A stretch of 54,754 nt of DNA from assembly GCF_002760655.1 (NCBI RefSeq), contig NZ_PDOC01000029.1, positions 1 to 54,754 on the forward strand. The letters run 5' to 3'. A program made the position numbers and the translations under genes. Each line of letters opens with the position of its first letter. Position 1 is the first letter of the stretch. The notes under the pieces are model-generated. The model did no database searches. It was not told where the DNA came from and saw nothing but the letters and a program-made list of their open reading frames with translations. The stretch comes from Massilia eurypsychrophila (GTDB lineage Bacteria; Pseudomonadota; Gammaproteobacteria; Burkholderiales; Burkholderiaceae_D). Shown here piece by piece: positions 47,327 to 54,754 of this stretch.

Positions 47327-48958
47327 ATGAATGAACTAGACGGACTCTCCGCGCTGATTATCGAGCCGCATGCCGGCATGCGCGCCAGTATCCACAACAT
47401 GCTCAACCTGTGCGGCCTGACCAAGATCGACCACGCCAGCAGTTCGAACCACGCCATCAAGCACCTCGGCCTGAAGACGTTCGACCTGATCCTGTGCGAG
47501 TATGACCTCGACGGCGGCCAGGACGGCCAGCAGCTGCTCGAAGACCTGCGCCACCACAAGCTGATCACGCTGGCGACGATGTTCTTCATGGTCACCGCCG
47601 AGGGCAATTACAGCAAGGTCGTCAGCGCCGCCGAACTGGCGCCGACCGACTACATCCTCAAGCCGTTCACCGCCGACCGCCTGCTCGAACGGATCGGCCG
47701 CGCGCTGGAACGGCGCAACGTGTTCATGCCGGTCTATCAGTTCATGGAAAGCGGTAACCAGCGCGACGCCATCACCGCCTGCATCGACGGCATGAAGCTG
47801 AACCCGCGCTACGCGGTCGACTTCCTGCGCCTGCGCGCCGAGCTGCACATGTTCCTCGGCGAGCCGGCCGAAGCCGAACCGATCTACCAGCAGCTGTTCG
47901 AGTCGAAGGCGATTGCCTGGGCCAGGCTGGGACTGGCCAAGACGCTGTTCATGCGCGAGCGCTTCGACGAAGCGAAGGACATGCTCGAGGACCTGGTCGA
48001 AAGCAACAAGAAATTCGTCGACGCCTACGACTGGCTGTCGAAAACCCATTCCGCCATCGGCGCGCTGGAAAAGTCGCAGGCGGTACTGGCCGAGGCGGTG
48101 GCGGTGTCGCCGCACGCGGTGCGGCGCCTGCGCAAGCTGGGCGAACTGGCGCTCGAAACGGGCGACACCGACACGGCCGAAAAGGTGCTCAAGCAGGTCG
48201 TCAGCAAGGCCAAGTATTCCGAATTCCGGGACCCCGAAGACCACGTGAAACTGGTGCAGACACTGGTGCGCAAGGGCGATCCGGTGCAGGCGGCGGCGGT
48301 CATCCGCGACCTCGACAAGTCGATGGGCGGGCAGAAAAACACCAGCGTGTGCAGCGCGATCTCGTCGGCGATGGTGCATGAATATACCGGCAACGAGGTG
48401 CGCCTGAACGAGTCGCTCGAGGCGGCGCTGGTCGCCTGCAAGGATGCGCCGGGACTGTCGGCCGACATGAAGATGGAACTGGCCCGCAACTGCCTGCAAA
48501 ACAACATGGAAGACGGCGCGGCCGACGTCATGCGCGACGTCATGCGCAACGCCTCCAACAACGCCGTCATGGCCAAGGCAATGAGTGTGTTCGAAAAGGC
48601 CGGCCGCGGCGACCTGGCCGCCAGCACCGCGCAGGAAAGCCGCCAGCAGGTGGTCGACATGGTGGCCGCCGGCGCCAACAAGGCAAAGGAAGGCGACTAC
48701 AAAGGCGCCGTGGCGCTGATGATCGAAGCGGTCAACAAGCTGCCCGACAATCCGCAGGTTGTCTTCAACGCCGCCGTCGCGGTCCTGAAGTGCCTCGAAA
48801 ACACCGGCTGGGAAGATCGCCTGGGACAGTCCGCGGTGACCCTGATCGACAGCGTGCGCCGGCTCGACCCGATCAATCCGAAGCTGCCGGCGCTGGCTGG
48901 CCTGCACCAGCAGATCCTCAAAAAATACGACAAGGGTCCGCGCGTGAAAAAGGCCTGA
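47327..48958 (+). CDS. Receiver-domain protein with TPR repeats
   Basis: 543 aa. A CheY-like domain at about 8-125 has its likely phospho-Asp in 'FDLILCEYDLDGGQDGQQLL' and Lys in 'DYILKPFTADR'. From about 150 to the end it is TPR-type helical repeats ('AEPIYQQLFESKAIAWARLG', 'AKDMLEDLVESNKKFVDAYD'). Response regulators of this kind act by protein docking rather than DNA binding. Followed after 46 bases by the HDOD gene, probably one operon. Confidence 0.9.
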   Translation: MNELDGLSALIIEPHAGMRASIHNMLNLCGLTKIDHASSSNHAIKHLGLKTFDLILCEYDLDGGQDGQQLLEDLRHHKLITLATMFFMVTAEGNYSKVVSAAELAPTDYILKPFTADRLLERIGRALERRNVFMPVYQFMESGNQRDAITACIDGMKLNPRYAVDFLRLRAELHMFLGEPAEAEPIYQQLFESKAIAWARLGLAKTLFMRERFDEAKDMLEDLVESNKKFVDAYDWLSKTHSAIGALEKSQAVLAEAVAVSPHAVRRLRKLGELALETGDTDTAEKVLKQVVSKAKYSEFRDPEDHVKLVQTLVRKGDPVQAAAVIRDLDKSMGGQKNTSVCSAISSAMVHEYTGNEVRLNESLEAALVACKDAPGLSADMKMELARNCLQNNMEDGAADVMRDVMRNASNNAVMAKAMSVFEKAGRGDLAASTAQESRQQVVDMVAAGANKAKEGDYKGAVALMIEAVNKLPDNPQVVFNAAVAVLKCLENTGWEDRLGQSAVTLIDSVRRLDPINPKLPALAGLHQQILKKYDKGPRVKKA

Positions 48959-49004
48959 CCGGCCTGCCGCGGCCATTCGACCATAGAAGAATACGGAAAC
49001 AGTA

Positions 49005-50546
49005 ATGGCAGTTGAATCGAATCCGCCGAGCCAGAACGAGACGCGCCGCGTGCGCGCCGCGCTGTTGCATAAAGTCTGCGGCGACGAAGACATGTTCGCG
49101 CTCGGCACGTCGGTGGCGCGCGTGGTGCAGATGGCGTCGTCGGACGACAAGGGCACCCACGACCTGGCGTACTACGTGCTGTCGGACGTGGCGCTGACCC
49201 AGCGCATCCTGCGCCTGTCGAACACCCCCACTTACCGCACCGCGTCCGGCACCGCGGTGACGACCATCTCGCGCGCCATTTCGCTGCTCGGCTTCGACAA
49301 CGTCAAGACCACCGCGCTGGCGATGCTGCTGGTCGACGCGCTGTCGAACAGCGCGCATGCGCAAAGCGTGCGGCTCGAACTGGAGAACGCCCTGTGCGCC
49401 AGCCTGGTCGGACGCGAAATGGCGCGCACCAGTTCCTACCAGGGCGCCGAGGAGGCGTCGATCGCGGCGCTGTTCAAGAACCTGGCGCCGTTGCTGGTCG
49501 CCTCGCACGAGCATGCGCGCTACCGCGAGATCAGCGCGCTGGCCGCCGGCGGCAAGCACACCATCGGCCAGGCCTCGCAGATGATCCTCGGCTGCAGCTA
49601 CGACGCGCTGACCGAGGCGGTGCTGGCCGAATGGAAGATCCCCGATTCGATCGTGCGCTCGCTGGCGCCGCTGCCGTCCGGGATCCACAAGTCGGCCGCC
49701 AGCCGCGCCGAATGGATGCGCCAGGTGGCGTCGTTCAGCATGGAAGTGTCGAAGCTGCTGGCGCGCTCGGTCAATCCGGCCGCCACGCCCGATGCGCGCT
49801 CGCTGCTGACCCGTTACGGCGTCGCCCTCAATCTTGACGCCGACCAGATGGAAGACATGTTCACGTCGGTGCAGGCGCACATGACGAGCCTGTTGCAGAG
49901 CATGAACATGCAGCCGCAGCCGCGCATCGAGGAAGCGCCGATGGGCGACGGCTTGCCCAACGTGCTGCTGCTGGCGACGATGGACGCCGGCGAAACCGCC
50001 GAAGACACCTTTCATCCGAGCGGCAAGCCGCACAACGCGCGCGAGCTGCTGCTGGCCGGGGTGCAGGACGTGACGCAGATGCGCGCCGGCGGCGACGCCA
50101 AGCTCAATGACGTGATCCTGGCGGTGCTCGAGACGCTGTACCGCAGCATGGGCTTTCGCTTCGCCACGGTTTGCCTGAAGGACCCGCGCAGCGGCCAGTT
50201 CCGCGCCCGCGTGGCGTTCGGCGAAGACCATCAGCGGCGCCAGGCCGGCTTCGTGTTCCCGATGGCGCCGACGCGCGACCTGTTCCACCTGGCGATGGAG
50301 AACGACGCCGACCTGATGATCGCCGATGCCGGCAGCATCAAGATCCGCGACCTGCTGCCGATCTGGCACCGCAACCTGCTGCCCGACGCGCGCAGCTTCA
50401 TCGTGCTGCCGCTGGTGGTGGGCAAAGTGCAGCTTGGGCTGTTCTATGCCGACCGCATCCACCCCGCGCCGGAGGGCGTGCCGCCGGACGAGACCTCGCT
50501 GATCAAGGCGCTCAAGGGCCAGGTGCTGGTCGCCTTGTCGCCATAG
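49005..50546 (+). CDS. HDOD-domain signalling protein with C-terminal GAF-like domain
   Basis: 513 aa. The HDOD domain (about 20-280) shows 'LAYYVLSDVALTQRILRLSN', 'TTISRAISLLGFDNVKTTAL' and lacks an HD metal pair, as is normal for HDOD. The last ~150 residues look GAF-like ('LAVLETLYRSMGFRFATVCL', 'FIVLPLVVGKVQLGLFYADR'). Such proteins link signalling and c-di-GMP or motility circuits. The stop codon's last base is the first base of palindrome copy D. Confidence 0.87.
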   Translation: MAVESNPPSQNETRRVRAALLHKVCGDEDMFALGTSVARVVQMASSDDKGTHDLAYYVLSDVALTQRILRLSNTPTYRTASGTAVTTISRAISLLGFDNVKTTALAMLLVDALSNSAHAQSVRLELENALCASLVGREMARTSSYQGAEEASIAALFKNLAPLLVASHEHARYREISALAAGGKHTIGQASQMILGCSYDALTEAVLAEWKIPDSIVRSLAPLPSGIHKSAASRAEWMRQVASFSMEVSKLLARSVNPAATPDARSLLTRYGVALNLDADQMEDMFTSVQAHMTSLLQSMNMQPQPRIEEAPMGDGLPNVLLLATMDAGETAEDTFHPSGKPHNARELLLAGVQDVTQMRAGGDAKLNDVILAVLETLYRSMGFRFATVCLKDPRSGQFRARVAFGEDHQRRQAGFVFPMAPTRDLFHLAMENDADLMIADAGSIKIRDLLPIWHRNLLPDARSFIVLPLVVGKVQLGLFYADRIHPAPEGVPPDETSLIKALKGQVLVALSP

Positions 50547-50605
50547 GGTCAGGTCTGACATTCGAACATTTGAAATTCCAAATGTCCGAATGTCAGACCT
50601 GACCC
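50546..50605. repeat. Palindrome copy D, 27-bp stem with one mismatch
   Basis: 50546-50572 pairs with 50579-50605 at 26 of 27 positions around a 6-base loop. The outer part is GGGTCAGGTCTGAC and the core ATTCGGACATTTG is shared with copy C at 27164-27203, 23 kb away. It fills the gap between the convergent HDOD and GGDEF-EAL genes and probably ends both transcripts. Confidence 0.9.
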
Positions 50606-50614
50606 CGGCGGCTT

Positions 50615-53600
50615 TCAGGACAGCGGCCCCAGCGCCTGGCCCTTGGCCCGCATCATGAACTCGCGGAACTGCGCCGGCGGCATCGGCCGCGCGAACAGGT
50701 AGCCTTGCGCTTCGTCGCACACGTGCAGCCGCAGAAAATTGCGCTGCGCCGCCGTCTCCACGCCTTCGGCCAGCACCGTCAGTCCCATCGCGTGGGCCAT
50801 GCCGATGGTGGCGGTGACGATCGCCGCGTCGTTCGGATCGGTCTCGATGTCGGTCACGAAACTGCCGTCGATCTTGATGCGGTCGATCGCGAACAGCTTC
50901 AGGTACGACAGCGACGAATAGCCGGTGCCGAAGTCGTCGATGGCGACGTTGATGCCGCGCTCGCGCAAGGCGCGCAGCAGGTGGCGCGTGTGCTCCGGGT
51001 CGTGCATCGCGGCCGACTCGGTGATCTCCAGTTCCAGCAGCGACGGATCGACGCCGGCGTCGGCCAGCAGGCGGTCCAGCCGCGGCAGCAGTTCGCGGCC
51101 GTGGCACTGGCGCGCCGACAGGTTCACCGCCATGCGCAGGCCGGCAAAGCCGTCGCGCTTCCACTCGGCCATCAGCGCCACCGCGCGCGCCAGCACCCAG
51201 TCGCCGAGCGCGAGAATGAGGCCCGACTCCTCGGCCACCGGAATGATGCGCTCGGGCCCCGTCAGGCCCAGCTCCGGATGGTCCCAGCGCAGCAGCGCCT
51301 CGGCGCCCACCACGCGCCCGTTGTCGAGCGACACCTGCGGCTGCAGGTACAGTTCGAACTGCTGCTGGCCAAGCGCGACCCAGATGCGGTTTTCCATCAG
51401 CAGCCGCTCGTGGGTGGCCACATTCATGGCCGGCGAATAGAACTGGAAATTGCCGCGCCCATGGCTCTTGGCGACGTACATCGCGGTGTCGGCATGGCGC
51501 AGCAAGGTGGCGGCGTTGGCGGCGTCGTCGGGGAACATGGCGATGCCGACGCTGGCGCCGCTGTACATGGTCTGGCCGGAGAAGTGGTAGGGCGCCGACA
51601 GCGACTGCACGATGCGGACCGCCACCGCGCTGACCAGCTCGGGCGTCAGCGCGCCGGCCATCACGACGATGAATTCGTCGCCGCCGAGACGGGCGATGAT
51701 GTCGACGTCGCGCAGCAGTTCGCGCAGCCGCTGCGCCACCTCGACGAGCAGCAGGTCGCCGGTCTGGTGGCCGTGCGAGTCGTTGATCTTCTTGAAGTGG
51801 TCGAGGTCGAGGAACAGCAGCGCCACCGCGTGGCCGGCGCGGCGCGCCTGCGCCAGCAGCTGCTCGAGATGCTGGTTCAGCGCGAAGCGGTTTTCCAGCC
51901 CCGTCAGCGTGTCGTGGTGGGCCAGCTGGTAGATGTGTTCCTGGGCGCGGCGCTGCTCGGTCAGGTCGTGGATGATGCAGACAAAAATGTCTTCGTGGCG
52001 CAGCGTCACCTGGCTGGCCGACAGCGACAGCGGGAAGCGGTTGCCGGCGCTGGTGGTGCCGGCCAGTTCGCGCGCGACCCCGCCCGACTGCGCCAGGCAC
52101 GGCAGGGCGGCGCCGTCGCCTTCCGGCATGTCGAGCAGGTGGTCGACGCGCAGGCCGCACAGCTGTTCGGGCGGGTAGACAAACAGCGCGCCGGCGGCCG
52201 GATTGGCCGACAGCACCGCGCCGTCGCGGTCGACCGTGATGATGGCGTCGGCGGCGTTGTCGAGGATCGCCTGCAGGCGCGCCTCGCGTTCGCGCAAGCG
52301 CGCGGTGGCGTCGTCGACCTGGGCCTGGATCTGCGTGCGCTCGCCGCTGATGACCAGCATCAGCGCGCCCATCAACGCCGTCAGCAGCAGGCCGCCGGTC
52401 AGCACGCTCCAGCTTTGCCAGCTCGGCTGCGAGCTCTGGTAGGCGTCGTCGGGCGCCAGCCGCAACTCGTAGCGGCGCCCGCCGAATGCGAGCTCGCTGC
52501 GGTAGCGCGGCCCGTCCGTGCGCGCGCCGATGGTGTCGGTCATGGTGACCGGACTGGCGCGCTCGGTGATGTCGGCAAAGGCGACCAGGAAGTGGTCAAA
52601 GCCCGACTGCGCGAGGGCCCGTCCGACATACGCGTCGGCCCGCAGCGCCAGGTTCAGCACGCCCGTCGGCTCGGTGTCGAGGCCGGCCACGCGCTGCAGC
52701 AGGTGCACGCCGCGGGTGCCGGTCTGGCTCAGCTTGACCGGCGCGCTGGCGGCCGGCCGGCCGCTGCCCAGCGTCGCCGCCAGCGCCGCGCCGCGCAGCG
52801 GCTCGGACATGAAGTCGCGCCCCAGCAGCACCTCGCCGCTGGCCGGCTGGATCAGCAGCACCGGGTAGTAATCGGCGCGCGGCGCGGCGCGCCTGACGCC
52901 GTCGTCGGTGATGTCGAGCACCTCGAAACGGCGGCCGAAATAGGTGCTGCCCCAAGCCTCGAAGTCGGCGCGCTGGGCGCCGGTGACGCGCGGCAGCCAG
53001 GCCATCGCCATCAGCTCCGGGCGCTGGTGCAGGTAGGCGCCGGCGATGTCGAAGAAATTGTCCGGATTGAGCACGCCGGCCGGCCCGCCGCGCGTGCGCA
53101 CCACGCCCGGATCGTCGATCGCGCGGGCCACGCCGGCAATGAAGCGCTCATGCTCGCTGAGGGCCGCCTGCATCATCTGGCCGACCTCCTGCGCCTTCAT
53201 GCGGAAGGTGTGCAGCTGTTCTTCGTGCTCCCAGCGCAGCGCCTGGCGGTAGATGGCGATGAAGGCGGCGGCGGCGATGATCAAAGGCAGCGCCACCAGC
53301 AGCCGGCGCGGGCGCCACAGCGCGCGCGGGCGGCCGATCGCGGCCCAGCACACCGGCGCGGCCAGCAGGATGCCGATGGCGTCGCCGATCCACCAGGTCA
53401 GCCAGTTGAGGCCGACGCCGGCGGCGGCGATTTCCTGCGGCGCCAGCATCGCCAGCACGACGATCGAGGCGGTCGCGCGGATGCAGCAGATCAGTGGCGT
53501 CAGCAGCACGAAGCGCAGCACCGCGCGCCCGGACGCGATGGCCGGATCGACCCAGCGCCGCATCAGCGCCGCGCCGACGATCGCCTGCAGCAGTGACGCT

Positions 53601-53980
53601 GCCGCCAGCAGCAGGCCGGGCGTGCCGGTGACGACCGCGCCGGGAAAGGCCGGCAGCAGCGCCGGCAGGAAGATCGCCCCGACCAGCCCGGGCAGCATCA
53701 GCCAGCCGCGGCTGTAGAGGGCGGCGACGGCGATGCCGGCGGCCAGCGACAGCGGCGCCGGCTGGCCCGGGTGGTCGGCCAGCAACTGGCCGATCCATTC
53801 GGCCGCCAGGCATGCCAATGCCAGCCACAGGTTGGCCGCGAATGCCTTGTGCCGCGCGCCGGAAGGGGAGTGCAATGTAAAACCCTCGAGAATGCGATGT
53901 AGCTTTGCAGCCACAAAAATCATGCGATGGAGATGGCCGGCCGCTGCGGATAATTCTAGACGAAATTGCGGCCGATTCAT
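50615..53980 (-). CDS. MASE1-CHASE-PAS-GGDEF-EAL c-di-GMP protein
   Basis: About 1121 aa from ATG 53980 (AAGGG close upstream); ATG 53923 is a possible later start. In order: a membrane MASE1 sensor with about eight helices ('NLWLALACLAAEWIGQLLAD' onward), a periplasmic CHASE domain ('MAMAWLPRVTGAQRADFEAW'), another helix, PAS ('LQAILDNAADAIITVDRDGA'), GGDEF with intact 'RLGGDEFIVV' and RDVD as the inhibition site, and EAL with 'GAEALLRWDHPELG', 'AIDDFGTGYSSLSYLKL' and 'LAEGVETAAQ'. Both catalytic motifs look complete, so it may be bifunctional. Confidence 0.93.
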   Translation of the reverse strand: MNRPQFRLELSAAAGHLHRMIFVAAKLHRILEGFTLHSPSGARHKAFAANLWLALACLAAEWIGQLLADHPGQPAPLSLAAGIAVAALYSRGWLMLPGLVGAIFLPALLPAFPGAVVTGTPGLLLAAASLLQAIVGAALMRRWVDPAIASGRAVLRFVLLTPLICCIRATASIVVLAMLAPQEIAAAGVGLNWLTWWIGDAIGILLAAPVCWAAIGRPRALWRPRRLLVALPLIIAAAAFIAIYRQALRWEHEEQLHTFRMKAQEVGQMMQAALSEHERFIAGVARAIDDPGVVRTRGGPAGVLNPDNFFDIAGAYLHQRPELMAMAWLPRVTGAQRADFEAWGSTYFGRRFEVLDITDDGVRRAAPRADYYPVLLIQPASGEVLLGRDFMSEPLRGAALAATLGSGRPAASAPVKLSQTGTRGVHLLQRVAGLDTEPTGVLNLALRADAYVGRALAQSGFDHFLVAFADITERASPVTMTDTIGARTDGPRYRSELAFGGRRYELRLAPDDAYQSSQPSWQSWSVLTGGLLLTALMGALMLVISGERTQIQAQVDDATARLREREARLQAILDNAADAIITVDRDGAVLSANPAAGALFVYPPEQLCGLRVDHLLDMPEGDGAALPCLAQSGGVARELAGTTSAGNRFPLSLSASQVTLRHEDIFVCIIHDLTEQRRAQEHIYQLAHHDTLTGLENRFALNQHLEQLLAQARRAGHAVALLFLDLDHFKKINDSHGHQTGDLLLVEVAQRLRELLRDVDIIARLGGDEFIVVMAGALTPELVSAVAVRIVQSLSAPYHFSGQTMYSGASVGIAMFPDDAANAATLLRHADTAMYVAKSHGRGNFQFYSPAMNVATHERLLMENRIWVALGQQQFELYLQPQVSLDNGRVVGAEALLRWDHPELGLTGPERIIPVAEESGLILALGDWVLARAVALMAEWKRDGFAGLRMAVNLSARQCHGRELLPRLDRLLADAGVDPSLLELEITESAAMHDPEHTRHLLRALRERGINVAIDDFGTGYSSLSYLKLFAIDRIKIDGSFVTDIETDPNDAAIVTATIGMAHAMGLTVLAEGVETAAQRNFLRLHVCDEAQGYLFARPMPPAQFREFMMRAKGQALGPLS

Positions 53981-54071
53981 CGGCCCTTGCACTGTTGCCG
54001 CAGGTGCGGTTACAATCACGCCCCGAAGCAAGTTGGTCGCCGATTCCGCGGAAAGTATCCCGCAAAATTAG

Positions 54072-54100
54072 TTGACAGTGTTGTGTGCTTGCTTCATACT
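54072..54100 (+). promoter_or_regulatory. Promoter of the tRNA-tuf transcript
   Basis: Perfect -35 TTGACA (54072-54077), 17-base spacer, -10 CATACT (54095-54100). The following CTGCGG is a G+C-rich discriminator like those of stable-RNA promoters under stringent control. The first tRNA begins 14 bases after the -10 box. Confidence 0.75.
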
Positions 54101-54114
54101 CTGCGGTTCCTCGC

Positions 54115-54199
<85 letters not shown>

Positions 54200-54254
54200 A
54201 GATGTTGCAAGGAAGTTGTAGCGGTACAGTGAAGAAGAGTTCAGGCGTTACCTC

Positions 54255-54328
54255 GCGGGTGTAGCTCAATGGTAGAGCAGAAGCCTTCCAAGCTTACGAC
54301 GAGGGTTCGATTCCCTTCACCCGCTCCA
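54255..54328 (+). tRNA. tRNA-Gly (TCC)
   Basis: 74 bases including CCA. Acceptor GCGGGTG pairs with CACCCGC; anticodon TCC at 54287-54289 in loop CTTCCAA; T-arm GAGGGTTCGATTCCCTT; discriminator T. Confidence 0.94.
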
Positions 54329-54366
54329 GTGGTCTTGCAATGCATGTAGTACATCGCAATACATTA

Positions 54367-54441
<75 letters not shown>

Positions 54442-54528
54442 GAATTCAGTAGTACGCAGGTCGCAGTAAATTCAACAGACAAGTCAGGCGAGTGCCTGGG
54501 CAATTCTCAAAATCGTTAGGAGTCTAAA

Positions 54529-54754
54529 ATGGCAAAAGGTAAATTCGAACGGACCAAGCCGCACGTCAACGTCGGCACCATCGGTCACGTTGATCACGGC
54601 AAGACGACCCTGACGGCTGCGATCGCGACCGTTCTGTCGAAGAAATTCGGCGGCGAAGCAAAAGCATACGACCAGATCGATGCGGCACCAGAAGAAAAAG
54701 CGCGCGGCATCACCATCAACACCGCGCACGTCGAGTACGAGACGGCCAACCGCC
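54529..54754 (+). CDS. tuf: Elongation factor Tu, 3'-truncated by window edge
   Basis: The first 75 codons of EF-Tu, which brings aminoacyl-tRNA to the ribosome. Starts at ATG 54529 behind TTAGGAG. The G1 P-loop '[11 protein letters not shown]' (residues 19-29) and the switch-I region '[17 protein letters not shown]' are intact. It follows three tRNA genes and probably shares their promoter, coupling tRNA and factor supply. Confidence 0.98.
   Translation, partial: MAKGKFERTKPHVNVGTIGHVDHGKTTLTAAIATVLSKKFGGEAKAYDQIDAAPEEKARGITINTAHVEYETANR

Noticed and set aside
50705-53596. Plus-strand frame of 963 codons opposite the GGDEF-EAL gene
   Set aside because: Shadow frame; the minus strand carries intact catalytic motifs.

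Overview
The window is G+C-rich bacterial chromosome, most consistent with Burkholderiales and probably Oxalobacteraceae (Massilia/Duganella/Janthinobacterium type). That reading rests on the dapF - two LpxL-type acyltransferases - metK - ahcY - YvlD/holin-like gene - metF block, an SAH riboswitch before ahcY, and a tRNA-Tyr/Gly/Thr cluster leading into tuf. It is inference from gene order and protein recognition, because no rRNA gene is present. No phage, IS element, CRISPR array or integrase was found.

Layout. 1-1.8 kb: end of a Sel1-repeat protein, then a decayed ORF. 2-8.8 kb: housekeeping block with dapF and two lipid A-type acyltransferases on the minus strand, diverging from metK, SAH riboswitch-ahcY, a small membrane protein and metF (the activated methyl cycle). 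8.9-10.4 kb: accessory patch with an ORF6N-domain gene and a TPR gene, both broken by single-base indels. 10.5-18.5 kb: 5-formyl-THF cyclo-ligase diverging from slt, an NDUFA9-like gene, a GST, cca, a DAHL-GGDEF cyclase and a GNAT protein. 18.5-22 kb: GDSL hydrolase, LysR regulator, LysE exporter. 22-27 kb: an Lrp-type regulator diverging from hppD and a giant indolepyruvate ferredoxin oxidoreductase (aromatic amino acid catabolism). 27-30.8 kb: a LuxR solo beside a hydrolase, an NTF2-like protein and a MAPEG protein. 31-39.3 kb: export and outer membrane functions (M14 peptidase, two TonB-dependent receptors, a class C beta-lactamase overlapping the second receptor). 39.4-42.5 kb: a tight five-gene minus-strand operon (pteridine-reductase-like SDR, folB, ttcA, a PPC-domain protein, a histidine phosphatase). 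42.5-54 kb: a MidA-type methyltransferase, a J-domain protein and a signalling cluster (frameshifted chemoreceptor, DUF3369 response regulator, REC-TPR, HDOD-GAF, MASE1-CHASE-PAS-GGDEF-EAL). 54-54.75 kb: tRNA-Tyr, tRNA-Gly, tRNA-Thr and the start of tuf behind a strong promoter.

Two signals cut across the gene map. First, a family of palindromes built around GGTCTGACC sits almost only at gene 3' ends or between convergent genes; several copies form near-perfect stems of 10-27 bp. Second, at least six reading frames are broken by one- or two-base indels, mostly in short homopolymer or dinucleotide tracts. These are either real gene decay or slippage, or residual sequence error, and raw reads would decide which.
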